Shown: positions 11,191 to 22,950 of the stretch, one piece after another
Numbering within the stretch: position 1 is the first letter of the stretch
How the letters are laid out: every line of letters begins with the position of its first letter
NCBI RefSeq assembly: GCF_932526225.1
Contig: NC_064036.1
Coordinates: 12,207,181 to 12,271,180, forward strand
From: Nematostella vectensis
Taxonomy: Eukaryota; Cnidaria; Anthozoa; Actiniaria; Edwardsiidae
Length of the DNA stretch: 64,000 nt
Direction of reading: 5' to 3'
Position numbers and translations under genes: made by a program
The notes under the pieces: generated by a model
Told to the model about the DNA's origin: nothing
Seen by the model: the letters and a program-made list of their open reading frames with translations, nothing else
Database searches by the model: none

Positions 11191-12926
11191 TATTAATTTA
11201 TTCCTTAGTAGGGTGAGAGAAGTCATATATTCCGTTACGAAAACCCCCCAAAATCGCATATTACACATAAATATGACAACAACAAGGCATGTTCTAAGTT
11301 GTAAGGCAATTTTATTGGCAATGTTTCACAAAAAATCGCGACTTCAATCCACTCGTTCTACCTCTAAGAATAACAGCCGATTCCAAGCTACGAACAAGCT
11401 TCGAAACCATTGCCTGGGCTACCTGTGGTTAGCCACCCGTAAAGACAAGTACTATTCTAGAGGGAGTTGCATCTCGAAACTAGAACCATAAAAATGCCCG
11501 TAGATATTTTCTATCTATTTTATGAAGGGGATGATGGGGATTGTTTATAACATTTATAACAGCATCTGACCATTCAACTCGTATAAAACACGGCGAGAAG
11601 TTGTTGGTGGCTTGTAGCGCTTTGTAACAGACGCGTAGTTTAAGTTTAAGTGCAGCTTGGTAAAAAGCGCTAAAACAGATATGTTGTACAGAGGTTTCGA
11701 GGCTACTGCCTCTCTGGCATCTTCATACTTGCCAGACACCGTATTTTACCGACGGCCTAGTGCAATGGGCCATATCACACTTAGATCACCAAACCAACCA
11801 TTTCTATCGATGACTAAGCCAATCTTATCTATACGACGTAATTATTATAGACTGGTTTTCAAAAACCCGTGAAGTTCTATTTAGTTTATTTAGTACTAAT
11901 ACACTAATACACTATCTTTTGTTTTGGCTTGACTATTACACTTAAAAATAATTACATTTTGTTGCACGGGATTTTGAAACCACTCTATCATGTAGTCTCA
12001 ATGCGCCACACTAGGCCTCCATTATATTAAAACAACAGAACACAAACCAGGTATAGACAGACCAAAAAGCTTGTATTGAGAAAGAGTTGCCATAGTTTGA
12101 GTTAGCATAACTTGGAATAAAACGTAGGAATTATTACTCTATTAGTTCAAGGTCAGTGAACTGGCAGACACAAGGGCCTGCTCTTATAAATCATACAGCT
12201 GAACAGTGGGCGTGTCCAATCATGTGTAACGGAGAGTGACTGTCGCCTACCCAACCGAATCATGTAGCTTCGAAAAACATTGTATTCTTTCGTCAAAAGG
12301 TTTATTTTCTCTTTTAAGAAGTTCTAGTTATCGAGATTAAATAATCAGTGCAACCTGGGTGTTGTCGATGTGTCTATGAATTAGATCGACATCGATTCTC
12401 GTACATGGTTTTGCTACAAAATCAAAGTGAAACAACTATCTGCGTTACTGCTATCGATTGCACATGCGTTGAATGCATGAAGAGTTTATGGGTAATATAG
12501 ATTCAAGTGAGGGCGCAGAGGGAGGGGAGGGAGGTGGGAGAATAGCAAAGTGGGAGAGGGTTGAATGCAGTGAGCACCATTTGTTGATAGATTACATGGA
12601 CTTTTATTTCATTAATTCTACAAACATCACAAGTCTTCAATTGTTGTTTCAGAGCTTGCTGTGAATATAAGAACAATAGATGATTGTTAAAACAAGTGAG
12701 TTAATGCCTTCAGGTGATTGTACTCTCATCTCGCTAATTTAACAGTTCTGAAGACGGGGAGGGGAGGAGAGAGGAAATGATGCTATGCGCTCTTATCTCG
12801 CTTATGTAACACTTTAAGGAAAGGCGAGAGAAAGAGATGCGAGATTATTGTACTGGCTCAACTTGCTAATGCAACATTTATAAAATACGATGCGGAAAGG
12901 AAAGGGGAGAAAAGATGATGCTTTGC
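11191..12926. other. No gene seen
   Basis: This is non-coding by inspection. A short block at about 11935-11995 (ATTACATTTTGTTGCACGGG) recurs at about 51305-51350, so it is a dispersed repeat. A purine-rich stretch lies near 12500-12560. No supported exon is seen. Confidence 0.4.
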
Positions 12927-13386
12927 TCACCAGCCACTGTACCAGCGCTCATGACACATGCAGCATATTTTGCCCGGGCAATAGTTGTCGGATTTTTCGA
13001 CGTGCTTTTCTCCAGATAGACACGTATCACGGCATACCATAGAGTAGGCCCCTTCAGGCTCTACGCCAGACTCGCATCGATCTGAAGAAAACAACGTCAC
13101 ATCACATCAATTCTTAAATTGTGTTATTCTGTATTTGGGATTCCTTGGGTAATCAGTGTTGCGGAAAACAGATTTCACATTTAATCTACTGACTTACGCA
13201 TTATTCCAGGTGCACGTTTTCTAACACGCCAGATGATGGATATCAAGAAAGAAACAAACCTTAGTTATTACCTATGTTTCTGGCAAACATTTCGTCATTC
13301 TCTAGACCAAGATCGAAAAAGCGACAAAAAGCCAGACCAACGTGAAGCACAAGAAGTGCAACTATAATCTTCTGCACATTTGCCAT
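12927..13386 (-). CDS. Small secreted cysteine-rich protein (89 aa, two exons)
   Basis: Exon 1 (13272-13386) starts with ATG and encodes a strong signal peptide: M-A-N-V-Q-K, then a hydrophobic core IIVALLVLHVGLAF, with likely cleavage near Ala-Phe-Cys/Arg. A short acidic linker follows. The donor is GTAATA in phase 1. Exon 2 (12927-13081, acceptor TTTCTTCAG) encodes the mature domain with seven cysteines spaced C-x13-C-x3-C-x13-C-x4-C-C-x-C, ending in YSGW and a stop. The compact two-exon plan with signal and Cys framework suits a secreted disulfide peptide (defence, toxin-like or matrix). I recognise no family and assign no activity. An upstream non-coding exon is likely: acceptor just before the ATG (CTTTCAG|ATAAC) and donor near 13638 (GGAG|GTAAGT). 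A diverged paralogue lies at 19636-20064. Confidence 0.68.
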
Positions 13387-13637
13387 GTTATCTGAAAGGA
13401 GGAAACATTAAAATCGATTGATGAAAGGATATCGCTCACTGGCTAAAATTTAGGATAATCCCCAATTTTTGATTATCCTCATTTTTTTTTAATTTAATGT
13501 TATAGAGAGGATTAAAACTAACTCTCAACGGTTGTGCCTTCGGCTATTCACTAATTATTTTATGACCTTTTTGCGAGCCTCTGTCTCGCCGTACCCACAA
13601 GTAGCAGTGCGCGTAGAGAGGGAGCGAACACGAAACT

Positions 13638-13740
13638 TACCTCCTTTAAAGAACTGCTGCTCTGTAGTCTCTTGGTTGGGGTTCTTGTAGAAAGGCTGTC
13701 GGTATGAAGATCTCCCTACAGAGACCTGCTTTTAAGCCAT
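13638..13740 (-). promoter_or_regulatory. Likely 5' UTR exon and core promoter of the Cys-rich gene
   Basis: Read on the minus strand, a TTAAAAG box near 13729-13735 is followed by a short segment ending in a strong donor (AAAGGAG|GTAAGT) at about 13637. The matching acceptor sits five bases before the ATG. The 5' leader is therefore probably split by an intron of about 0.25 kb. The start site itself is not determined. Confidence 0.4.
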
Positions 13741-13744
13741 TTGG

Positions 13745-15000
13745 GATGGGAGGAGCCTGTCACTCCGTTACACATGCTTGAGTATGCCCGTTGATGGCAT
13801 CTGATTTTTGGAGTACGATCTTCATCGTCATGCTTATGTGATGTCAATTAGATCAATTGGTTGATCAACTTTGTAAGATAGAGGTCATAAACGAAAATCT
13901 AATCTAAGAACACAAATCTAAATTAAAATCAGCTGATGTTTTCCGAAGTTGCTAATATTACATAGCCGTAGCAAGCCTTGAATTATTGGATTATTGGGGG
14001 GGGGGGGGGGGGGGGACACGATACAGAAACATTAAGAAAACAATGGGGGCACAGCTACGCCCCTAGTGGTCATTCTCTTATAACTTTTGAAAATATAGGG
14101 GTGGCAAGTGCCCCCAGTGCCCCACCCCCTGCTACGGCTCTGTATAATGATATTAAAGTGTCAAGGACGGTAAGGGGGGGGGGGGGGGGGAGGGTAATAT
14201 GTATGTCTATTTGCAAGGGAAAACTGTGTTAGAGGGTGAGGGAAGGGGGAGGTTGCACCTCTAGTTGCAAGGGAAAACTGTGGTGAGGGAGGGGGGAGGT
14301 TGCACCTCTAGTTGCAAGGGAAAACTATGTTAGACGGTGAGGGAGGGGGGAGGTTTCACCTCTGGTTGCAAGGGAAAACTGTGGTGAGGGAGGGGGGATG
14401 GGAAGACATGGCGTCGTGGATCTTCATTATTCCGATGCCGACAATAAGATCGGTTGACTGAGTTCATTTACATTAAGACGACCAATGTGAAAAGCGAACT
14501 CTTTTTTGGCATATTGGCATTAAAACAAATGCTTAAAGATTGATATCGAGACAGAAAATTTTTCATACCTTTTCTTTTCCTTCGCTTAGAAATATATACA
14601 TCAAGGGAAAATAAACGATTTCTTAATAATCATTAAGTACGTTCCCAACGTAACACATGCTTGAGCACGCACGTTGATCGGCATCTGATTTTTGGAGTGG
14701 GATCTTCATGATATGGGGCGGGAAGAGCTTGACACTCCGTTACACATGCTTGACCACGCCCGTTGACCTAGGATCTTCATTATCATGCCTTTGTAATGGC
14801 CGAAAAAACGCACGCACGTTAATCGACATCTGATTTGATTTTTGAAGTGGGATCTTTATGATATGGGGCGGGAGGAGCCTGACACTCCGTTACACATGCT
14901 TGACCACGCCCGTTGACCTAGGATCTTCATTATCATGCCTTTGTGATAACCGACAATTAGATCGGTGGGATGATCAGCTTTGTTAGATGGAGGTCACAAT
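13745..15000. repeat. Repeated copies of the Cys-rich gene's upstream region
   Basis: A block containing GGAGCCTGACACTCCGTTAC, ACACATGCTTGA, a CGCCCGTTGA segment, GATCTTCAT and ATGCCTTTGT occurs at about 13748-13890, partly at about 14405-14465, again at about 14650-14800, and at about 14860-14990. The first copy directly abuts the promoter of the Cys-rich gene. No exon copies accompany the others. A roughly 50-bp GC-rich tandem repeat (about 14195-14400, key GGTTGCACCTCTAGTTGCAA) and a poly-G repeat (13961-14142) lie between them. Confidence 0.65.
13961..14142. repeat. Poly-G dispersed repeat with CCGTAGCA/TGCTACGG ends
   Basis: Inverted ends CATAGCCGTAGCA and TGCTACGGCTCTG flank a unit with two G-rich tracts and the internal text ACGATACAGAAACATTAAGA. 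The same internal text with similar ends is at about 27365-27525, so this is a dispersed family, probably a hAT-like MITE (inferred). Confidence 0.55.
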
Positions 15001-15959
15001 ATGACGATCGTACGCAGTTTTGACCTAAACGCAATATCACCCATCCTAGTGATATGTAGATTTAGGCACTGCCTAAAATAGGCCACTCTCCCCGAAAACA
15101 AAACTTCAGCAGGGCATTATACATAGAGACATACACTTGTTTTTAAATAAGGCTGCACTTTGAAAATCTGTGTATCGTAACCATCAGTGCATTATTGGGT
15201 ATCAAGTAAATACGCAATTAAGAGTAAATAGAATACAAATCCAAGGTTTCAAAAGCTGTAGAATTATTGTTTAGGTTTTAATGAACATTCACATGACTTT
15301 CGGATACAAAGATTTAGCGGTTTAAATGTACCCACGGACCCATGCGGGTTACGACACATGGATTCCCGAGTGCAACCTAATTTAAAATAGGTGTATACAA
15401 ACGTCAATAGCAACAGGGTTCTACACATTGATTATGCATCATATATCTAACCTACCAAAAACATTCCTACATCAAATGTATAAAAATGCATTTCTCCTAT
15501 TATATTATAAAATTATCTCTTCCAATAAACCTAGATAATCTCAAGGACAATTCTGTTAGTAGTTGTTATGTGCAGTACTCAGGATATTATTAACCTATAG
15601 CAGGAAAGGGAGAAAGCTGTACACTTTTAGACAACTGATACAGCACCCCCTACCCCTCCCTATCTGCCACTCCCGCACTTTCCTTCACTGAGTATATTTT
15701 AGTGGATCGATTAAAATCACCTTTCTTAATGGCTCAATAGATTTCTTTAGGATCAGGACCCGCAAAAAAAGAGACCCTCAAGTTTATATGCCACTTGAGA
15801 AAAGAGATGAGATTAAATTATATTTGGCTCTCAAACTATCTTAGCAGCTTTTGTCACAGGAAATTATTGGAAATTTATGACTAAGTTCATCAGTCAATAC
15901 TAAAGCAGTTAATAGCATAAAAACTATGGCTGACTGAGTAGGGTATAAAACGTTTTGGA
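15001..15959. other. No gene seen
   Basis: AT-rich sequence with no supported exon, RNA gene or repeat structure by inspection. Confidence 0.4.
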
Positions 15960-16195
15960 CCAAATTATGAACTACCAAACTGTAAACCTAGTACCAAGCT
16001 GTGAGCCTAGTACCAAACTGTGAACCTAGTACCAAATTGTGAACCTTAGTACCAAACTGTGAGCCAAGTACCAAATTGTAAACCTGAGTACCAAATTGTT
16101 AACCTGAGTATCAAATCGTGAATCTAGTACCAAAAGCGAACCTAGTACCAAAATGTAAACCTAGTACCAAATTGTGAACCTGAGTACCAAAGTAT
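15960..16195. repeat. 19-bp minisatellite (AGTACCAAACTGTGAACCT)
   Basis: About a dozen degenerate head-to-tail copies of AGTACCAAACTGTGAACCT. Copies vary at the third and fourth bases of the GTGAAC segment. The array runs straight into the next minisatellite at about 16210 without spacer. Confidence 0.9.
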
Positions 16196-16204
16196 GAACA
16201 TAGT

Positions 16205-16885
16205 ACCAAATTCGCTCAACACGGTGCGCAAAGAATCAACTACACCGTGCGCAAAGGCTCAACACTGTGCGCAAAGTCTCAACACGGTGTGCTTACGAAG
16301 AAAGCGTCGGGCATGGGCTCAACACGGTACGCAAAGGATCAACACGGTGCGCTTACGAAGAAAGCGTTGGGCAAAGGCTCAACACTGTGTGCTTTGGCTC
16401 AACACGGTGCGCAAAGGCTCAACACGGTGCGCAAAGGCTCAACACGGTGCGCAAGGATTAACACGTCGCGCAAATGCTCAACACGGTGCGCGTGGGCTTA
16501 ACACGGTGCGCAAAGGCTCAACACGGTGCGCAAAGGCTCAACACGGTGCGCAAAGGATTAACACGGTGCGCAAGGATTAACACGTCGCGCAAATGCTCAA
16601 CACGGTGCGCGTGGGCTTAACACGGTGCGCAAAGGCTCAACACGGTGCGCTTACCAAAAAGGGTTGCGCAAAGGCGCAATACTGTGCGCAAGGGCTCATC
16701 GCGGTGTGCAAAGGCTCAACACGGTGCGCAAAAGCTCAGTACGGTGCTCAAAGGCTCAACACGGTGTGTGGTGTGTAAAGGCTAAATACAGTGCGCATGG
16801 GATCAACACCGTGCGCATAAGATCAATACTGTGCGCATTGGCTTAACACGGTGCGTAGAGTTTTCACACGGTGCGCTTACGATGA
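16205..16885. repeat. 20-bp minisatellite (AACACGGTGCGCAAAGGCTC)
   Basis: About 33 copies of AACACGGTGCGCAAAGGCTC, most regular at 16380-16560. Some units carry a variant insert reading CTTACGAAGAAAGCGT. Because 20 is not a multiple of 3, the array opens long frames in all phases. These encode repetitive peptides and are not genes. Confidence 0.93.
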
Positions 16886-18280
16886 AATGAAGTCGTGATT
16901 AAAGTTCTAAAAGTATCCCATTGAGAATGAGACCACTCTAGTATCTCCCCATTAAACTGCTTAGATTAGGGCTAGATTATTTCCCAGCGAAGTAGTATAA
17001 TATTCTGCCCTGGGTATTGTTATTGGGAATGGGGAATCGCTCTGGCGCAACCTATCCCATCAATAGCATTACGTAACGACAAAATACCATGACCAATAAT
17101 CCACTCATATTTACTTCCCTTTCCAAACCTTACACAATTCTTACTTCTTTTCAAAGATTCTAATAAAGCATCACCCCTTTAAAGGAGAGAAAATCCATTC
17201 AGGTTATCAAGATTATTATACGATTTCCCTGATTCGACAGGTAGATCCGCTAGTTAGTTGTAGTGAGTTCACCTAAAATTAGGGTTTACTTTTATAATGC
17301 TCTATGGAATGTGGGCTGGATTTCGATGCAAACTCAATTTGCATAGTAATAGATTTCCCTGGGGATTGACTATAAATAGCAGGGCACATGTGAACAACTC
17401 ATCACTTCTCTCGAGTCCGCCGGACTGAACGTGGACGACCCACCCTTCCACCCAGCGAGAAGTCGTGTTACCTGATGCACCCATTACACTTTCGCCTGGC
17501 CTTAGGCTTGGTCCACGCCAGAGCGATTTCCCACACCTCATTGACATCTCATTAATAACAATACCTAGAGAATAATATTATACGATTTTGAAAAAGCATA
17601 GATCACGATTAACGCTGATCAAATTTCCCCATTCACGAATCACGGCGAATGTATAAATCACGGATCACGGTTTGCAATTTTTCCTTTTCACGAATCACGA
17701 TAAACAAAAAAGGCCGTTCATGGATCACGAAAATAATCCTAACCGCCCCTGGTTTAATGCCTCTGATTCAATTACTCGGGTGATTATTTATTTTCCAGAC
17801 AGGGAACACGCACAAAGAAGTAAAGACTCAACAGATGTTATTTTCTAAATTCCAATAATTGAGGGTAGAAAGGGGCCGTCACTTTAATGATCTTTATCAA
17901 GAATATTATGACTTTACTTTTGTATTTCCAGTTAAACTGAGCCCAAAGGATTAAAAAGATTAGTATGCCCTCTTTATAGAATACAAAGCATTTTAATGTT
18001 GGCACATTCGTAAATGAGCAACCCTTTCAGGCAAGTTGTTTATTTGGTGAAAAAAAAACTTGACAAAAAGTACTCTGAATGCAGGCAGTCAAGTAAAGAA
18101 CAAAAACAAAAGAAGTCGTGATTAAAGTTCTCAAAGTAAGGGTAAGACCACCCTAATCTCCCCCATTAAACTTCTTAGACTAGGGCTAGATTATTTCCCT
18201 GTGAAGTAGAACTAATGATTTCGCAATTCAATAGAACATTCTAAAAGTAAACCCTGATTTTAGGAGAACTCAGTGTAACC
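16886..18280. repeat. Nested direct and inverted repeats
   Basis: A segment of about 100 bp beginning AAGTCGTGATTAAAGTTCT occurs at about 16887-16992 and again at about 18113-18209 in the same orientation. Separately, AATTAGGGTTTACTTTTA (about 17276-17293, with its flank from 17262) has an inverted partner at about 18243-18275. A short cluster of CACGAATCACG-like repeats lies at about 17630-17740. No coding frame was recognised. Confidence 0.55.
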
Positions 18281-19635
18281 ATAATTCTACTGCATAGCCT
18301 TCCTTTTCAGTGTCTTGGATTGCAGGAGAGACTGAAATCCCTGCTGATTCCAGTCTGATTTCTGTCTCTTCTGAAATCAGGGAGGAACTCCTTCCACAAT
18401 ACCATGCAAAGAAGAGAAATTAATAAAACGATGAAGATTCCTAACCTTACTCTGTTTTTTTAAATAACTGATGGTCATTATGAATAGGAATACACCCTAG
18501 GGAAAATCGCTCCATTTTTCATCCTTCTGTGAATAGGCTCCATTGTTAAGGCCTACTCATAAAAAGAAGCTTAGCTGCTGTACTTTCTACCCTGCAAATA
18601 TAGCCGAAGACACACAAGCTTAGCTCTCTAGCTGCCACTCGCTGTAGCGATCAAGGTAAGCTATCTTGTTCTGTCTGTAATAGGTTTGATGTCAGACCAC
18701 ACGGAATTCTAAATTCCTCTTAGTGCTACACTAGTGATTGGTAAGCGTAGTCTATAGTCGGATCTTGGCGGCGAATTCACCAAAAGGCTCGAGGGTGGAA
18801 GATTTTGGCGCCTTGAGTTGAGACAAAGGGCTCTCACTGCGCTTAACGGTTTGAAGTCCTAACACGCGTTTTTAAAATAAAAGAGATAATTTAATCAAGA
18901 GTATCGTGCCAATGCGAGTCTTGTATTTCTTATATGCCATATGGAAAGCTTTCTTAAGAAGAGTCGAACTAGAGACAAATGTATTCAGCTTTAATCATTA
19001 ATTATTTCAACACTGTGATATGACAGTCGAAGATTCTCATAAAATTTAGCATCTGAAATGGTGCCTAAATCGTTTTATTTCTTAAGACAACCACAAAAGA
19101 ATATGAGGAATTGTGATGTTATTATAGTAGCCTACTTTTGTCAACTATAGATTTTTTTTCCGGCACGAAAATCCCGAAAACACGCAGTTCGCATATCATA
19201 TCCCGGCCGCCATCCCGTGCATTTTTCCTCCCCCCTTCCCCTGCGCGTCGAATGATTCGAGGTCGTGATATGTGATACTCCGTGTTTTCGGGTTTTTCGT
19301 GACGAAAAAAACTTTCAAAGTAAAAACTGGTACCTCCCCCAGCCAAGCGGGTCATAGTGGTTTTGTCACAAGTAGTCAGAGAGTCATAGCCGCTTGTTAC
19401 ATGTGGTTAGAGAACCCAAAAGTATAGCTGTTACACTAGATTAAAATTCAGTGCGTAGCGATTCCTCTTCTCGTGCTCAAAGAGCAAGCAAAGACATTAT
19501 GCTCTTATGCGCTTCCATGATTTTACCCATAATCGCGTCTAGCTTGTTGTATACTGTACTGTACTCGCGTGTTGTGTAGCCAATGAGCGATATCCTTTCA
19601 TCAATCGATTGTAATGTTTCCTTCTTTTAGATAAC
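18281..19635. other. No gene seen; upstream flank of the broken Cys-rich copy
   Basis: No supported gene. From about 19565 to the start of the paralogue the sequence matches, inverted, the stretch just upstream of the intact Cys-rich gene (ATGAGCGATATCCTTTCATC). The duplication therefore covers more than the coding exons. Confidence 0.45.
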
Positions 19636-20064
19636 ATGGCAAATGTGCAGAAAATTATAGTTGCACTTCTTGTGGCTTCTGGCTTTTTGTCGCTTTTTCG
19701 ATCTTGGTCTAAAGGGTGACGAAATGTTTGGCAAAAGATCAGGTAATATTCTTTTTTCATAAACAACGTAGATTGGATCGACTGTATCTAGAAAATGAAA
19801 AACGCTAATCTGAATAAAAATCACAACAAAATTAAATGTGATGTGGCTTTTGTTTTTTTCAGTGGTCTGCGGTTCTGGTCGTGAGGAAGGGTCTAGCCTG
19901 CGTTCAGCCAGAGGTTAAGCTTGCGTTTACCGGATGTACGCAGGCTAGAAGGGTCCTCACGAAAATGCCGTGATTCATGCGGAAGTGGGGAAAGGCACGT
20001 GGCAATCTTCGACAATAAATGCAACAAGTGTTGCATGTGTCACCAGGGCTTGGGTGACTGGTAA
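19636..20064 (+). pseudogene. Broken inverted paralogue of the Cys-rich secreted gene
   Basis: The ATG and first dozen codons match the 13386 gene (MANVQKIIVALLV). About 8 net bases are then missing inside the signal-peptide core, which shifts the frame to a stop at about 19717. The donor (GATCAG|GTAATA, 19743) and acceptor (TTTTTTCAG, 19862) are retained. Exon 2 keeps a related Cys framework near its end (KCCMC) and the terminal Trp-stop. It is disrupted by a 56-bp insertion at 19893-19948 with 11-bp terminal inverted repeats. The two lesions make it a pseudogene in this assembly; splicing around them is conceivable but unsupported. Confidence 0.65.
19886..19954. mobile_element. Miniature 56-bp insertion with TIRs and target duplication
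   Basis: The insert begins CTAGCCTGCGT and ends ACGCAGGCTAG, perfect 11-bp inverted repeats. It is bracketed by GAAGGGT on both sides (19886-19892 and 19948-19954), where one G is shared between repeat and duplication. It falls inside exon 2 of the Cys-rich paralogue. Confidence 0.75.
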
Positions 20065-22950
20065 GTTTACAATTATCTCCACTCTCCTCCCCTCAGAGTC
20101 CTTCAAAAGTGTTACATAAGTAGAGTGGAAGGGGGGGGGGCATGTTATCTTCCCTCTCCCACCCCCACGGGAATTAAAACTTGTTACATTAACCACAGGT
20201 TCCCCAAGCTAATGTTGTATTTTATACGTGCCACGGATGAAAGTTTTATTCATAGTTACTTATAATACTGTAAATATATGATGCGTTACAATAAAAAAAA
20301 ATGGGACGAAAAATATAATAAAATACCTGTTTTTGGAGTTGTTATTTACATCCCTGTGAAGTTTCAATCCATTTGGGGCATAAGAGAAGAGAAAGGTAGC
20401 ACTCTTATGATGCCGATCGGCAAAACGGGCGGTAGAAAATCACTTCTAGAAAACTGGAAATTCGAAATTTCGCCAAAATAACTGTAGCAATATTATACCG
20501 ATACTTTACACTGCCACACAGAAATTATGAATCAAAATGATCAAGTCTTTGCGTATCTAAAACGCAATTCTTTACCCGCCTTGCCGAATCACTTATGCTT
20601 GACGCGAACCGATGGGATGGATTTTTATAAGGTCGTGACAAAGCAGCCCGTCTACATTAGTCTTTAAAGAGTTTCTTTTTCTTTTTGCAGCAGTTACGAC
20701 GGTTAAACTGGTCGAATTGATGTCTGAAAGTATAGTTAAAAGACGGATGAAGTGTTAATTAAAATGATACACTAAAGGTTAATCAATTCAGTTGATATAA
20801 TAGTTGAAAATAATGTTTGAAATAAAATAAAAGCATTTTTAATGTATGAATGTTGTGGTTGACCCTATCAGCTATTTTTAACCCAAATAGCACGAACATC
20901 AGATATATTCTCCATGTAAAGTGAAAAGAAACTCCAACTCTATCGAACTACCTTCTCGAACGACATATAGCGAAGCTCTCAGAGCACGCGATGCGCCGCG
21001 TGAGCGGAGCCCTATATCTAAGAAAAAGTGGTATTGGTAACCCATGTGTTGTGTAATCGATGACGTCAATAAAAGCGAAACTTATCAAAGCGTGATAAAA
21101 AACAAAAAACTATCATATCTTATGAAAGAAACATTGTAAAACAATTAATCTTGGTAGATTTTGGGTCAAGGGATCCATTTAGTCGTTTGTGTGTCAAGGG
21201 TGATGCCAATATATGGTCACGTGATGCATGACGTCATTGATGCGTCACTTAAAGTAAAACTCAAAATAATAAAATATATCAAAATAACCGTCTTTCAAGA
21301 AATAAACATCGTATGACAACTTAACTTGCTATGTGTCATGTAGATGTCGAGTGATCTGTGAAATCGATAACGTTATCAAAAACAAAAATATCCAAGTCAT
21401 CTATGACGTCGTAAAACTTAAATATCTGATGTGAGAAACATCGTCAGACAACCAGAGATGTCAAGTAGATCAAGGATATAGTCACGTGATGTGTGCCGTC
21501 ATCGGAAGCGTTGAAAATCTTTCTATTGTTTTGGTTTCAGCTTCGGAATGCCTTAATCTATATATTATCGTCTTTTTCCAAGCAATCGGATTTTACATGT
21601 GGCGTTTGTAGCGCTATTTAGGTACATGTAAAAACCTCGCTTTCATGTAAAAAAAAAAAAAGGATTTGCCCCTCCTCGCCGCCGCCCCTGAGTTGTGGAA
21701 TAACTGCCCCGTTGGTTGGGCTGTGCTATAGGGGACGAGCGAAACCTAGTCTAAGTCCATCGGAGAGGGCTAGACTGGGGATGGCTTAAAAAGTCTGCAC
21801 TATTCTCTTTACCTGCCAGCCACTTAGGGCCTTTAAACATTTGAGCAAAATATAACGTGAATTTCCTATCGCTACCATCCCTAAACAACACCAAGTTGAA
21901 TTTTTACCAGTATTTCTTTAAACAGAGGGTCACCCTGCCAAGGCCCAGCAAGATACTGCGCTGAAATTTTATTTGAAAGTGAGAATTTTATTTGAAAAAT
22001 CATATAAATACACATAAAGTATTTCAAACAACAAATGGAACCTCTCATCGATGAAAATAACAACAAAATACCGCTCACGAAACTAGGCTTTATCTTTTTT
22101 GCAGTCATAAAAACACAAGATGGTTCAGTCATAAAAACACAAGATGGTTCATTGGTGTTCTAGGGTAACTAAACGTCACGTCATTGAAAATGTGCCCAAG
22201 ATACACCGCGCACCGGGGGCATACTTTGTAGAATGGGGGATCGATAAAAATAAGGTAAAAATCGCTTTTCTGTATAAAAGAATCATATAAAAAAAGGATA
22301 ATCCAGTGAAAGAGGGCTAAGGGGACTCGAAAACATAATAAACAAAAAAGATGTCATGTTCGCAGCAACAAGGTTTGCTATTTATTCAAGTTCTGTGTGT
22401 GTTGTTTTAAAATCTGAAAAATATATGGTCCTTTCAGTATACATTCCTATAAAAACAATTGCATTTAATTAGAAGGGTGACTGCTGACACTAAGAAATAG
22501 CTGATATTGTCATTATCATTGATAGGGAAAATAACTTATTTGCCGTAAAGCTATGATTAACATAAAGTTGAATGGGATGTAAGTTAAAAGACGCCCAAAT
22601 TATGGGTGTAGAGGGTGTTTTTTTCTCAAATAAACCCTCTCCCTTAAAATCATATAAAAATGTCAGGATTGTTGACTGAATTCTGCAATTCCAGAACATT
22701 CCTCAACTATAGCTTAAAATCAGAATAATCAGATACTTTTTAGACACGCTTACCCTGTTGTATCCCACGCGGCAATAAATATGTCGTTCACAAAAAATGT
22801 GAGCGATTTTTATTTTCGCGCTTGCATATTACCGTATGGTAAGCACCGCCCTTGCAAACTTGGATAAAATATAATAATTACACATTAAAAACGTTTTTTT
22901 TTAAAAAATAGTATCCATAATTTGTATGTGGACGCCTCCGTGTCTTGCTA
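20065..22950. other. Intergenic; degenerate CRE-containing repeat, no gene seen
   Basis: No exon is supported. From about 21035 to 21510 diverged copies of a block recur, each with a TGACGTCA-type site (about 21060, 21230 and 21400, degenerate at 21506) and in two cases a TCACGTGAT site (about 21218 and 21482). A poly-G tract is at about 20131-20140. The remainder is unremarkable AT-rich sequence. Confidence 0.5.

Noticed and set aside
16194-16846. Long open frames (up to 128 codons) in all phases
   Set aside because: They are translations of a 20-bp minisatellite; repeat length and lack of splice context explain them.
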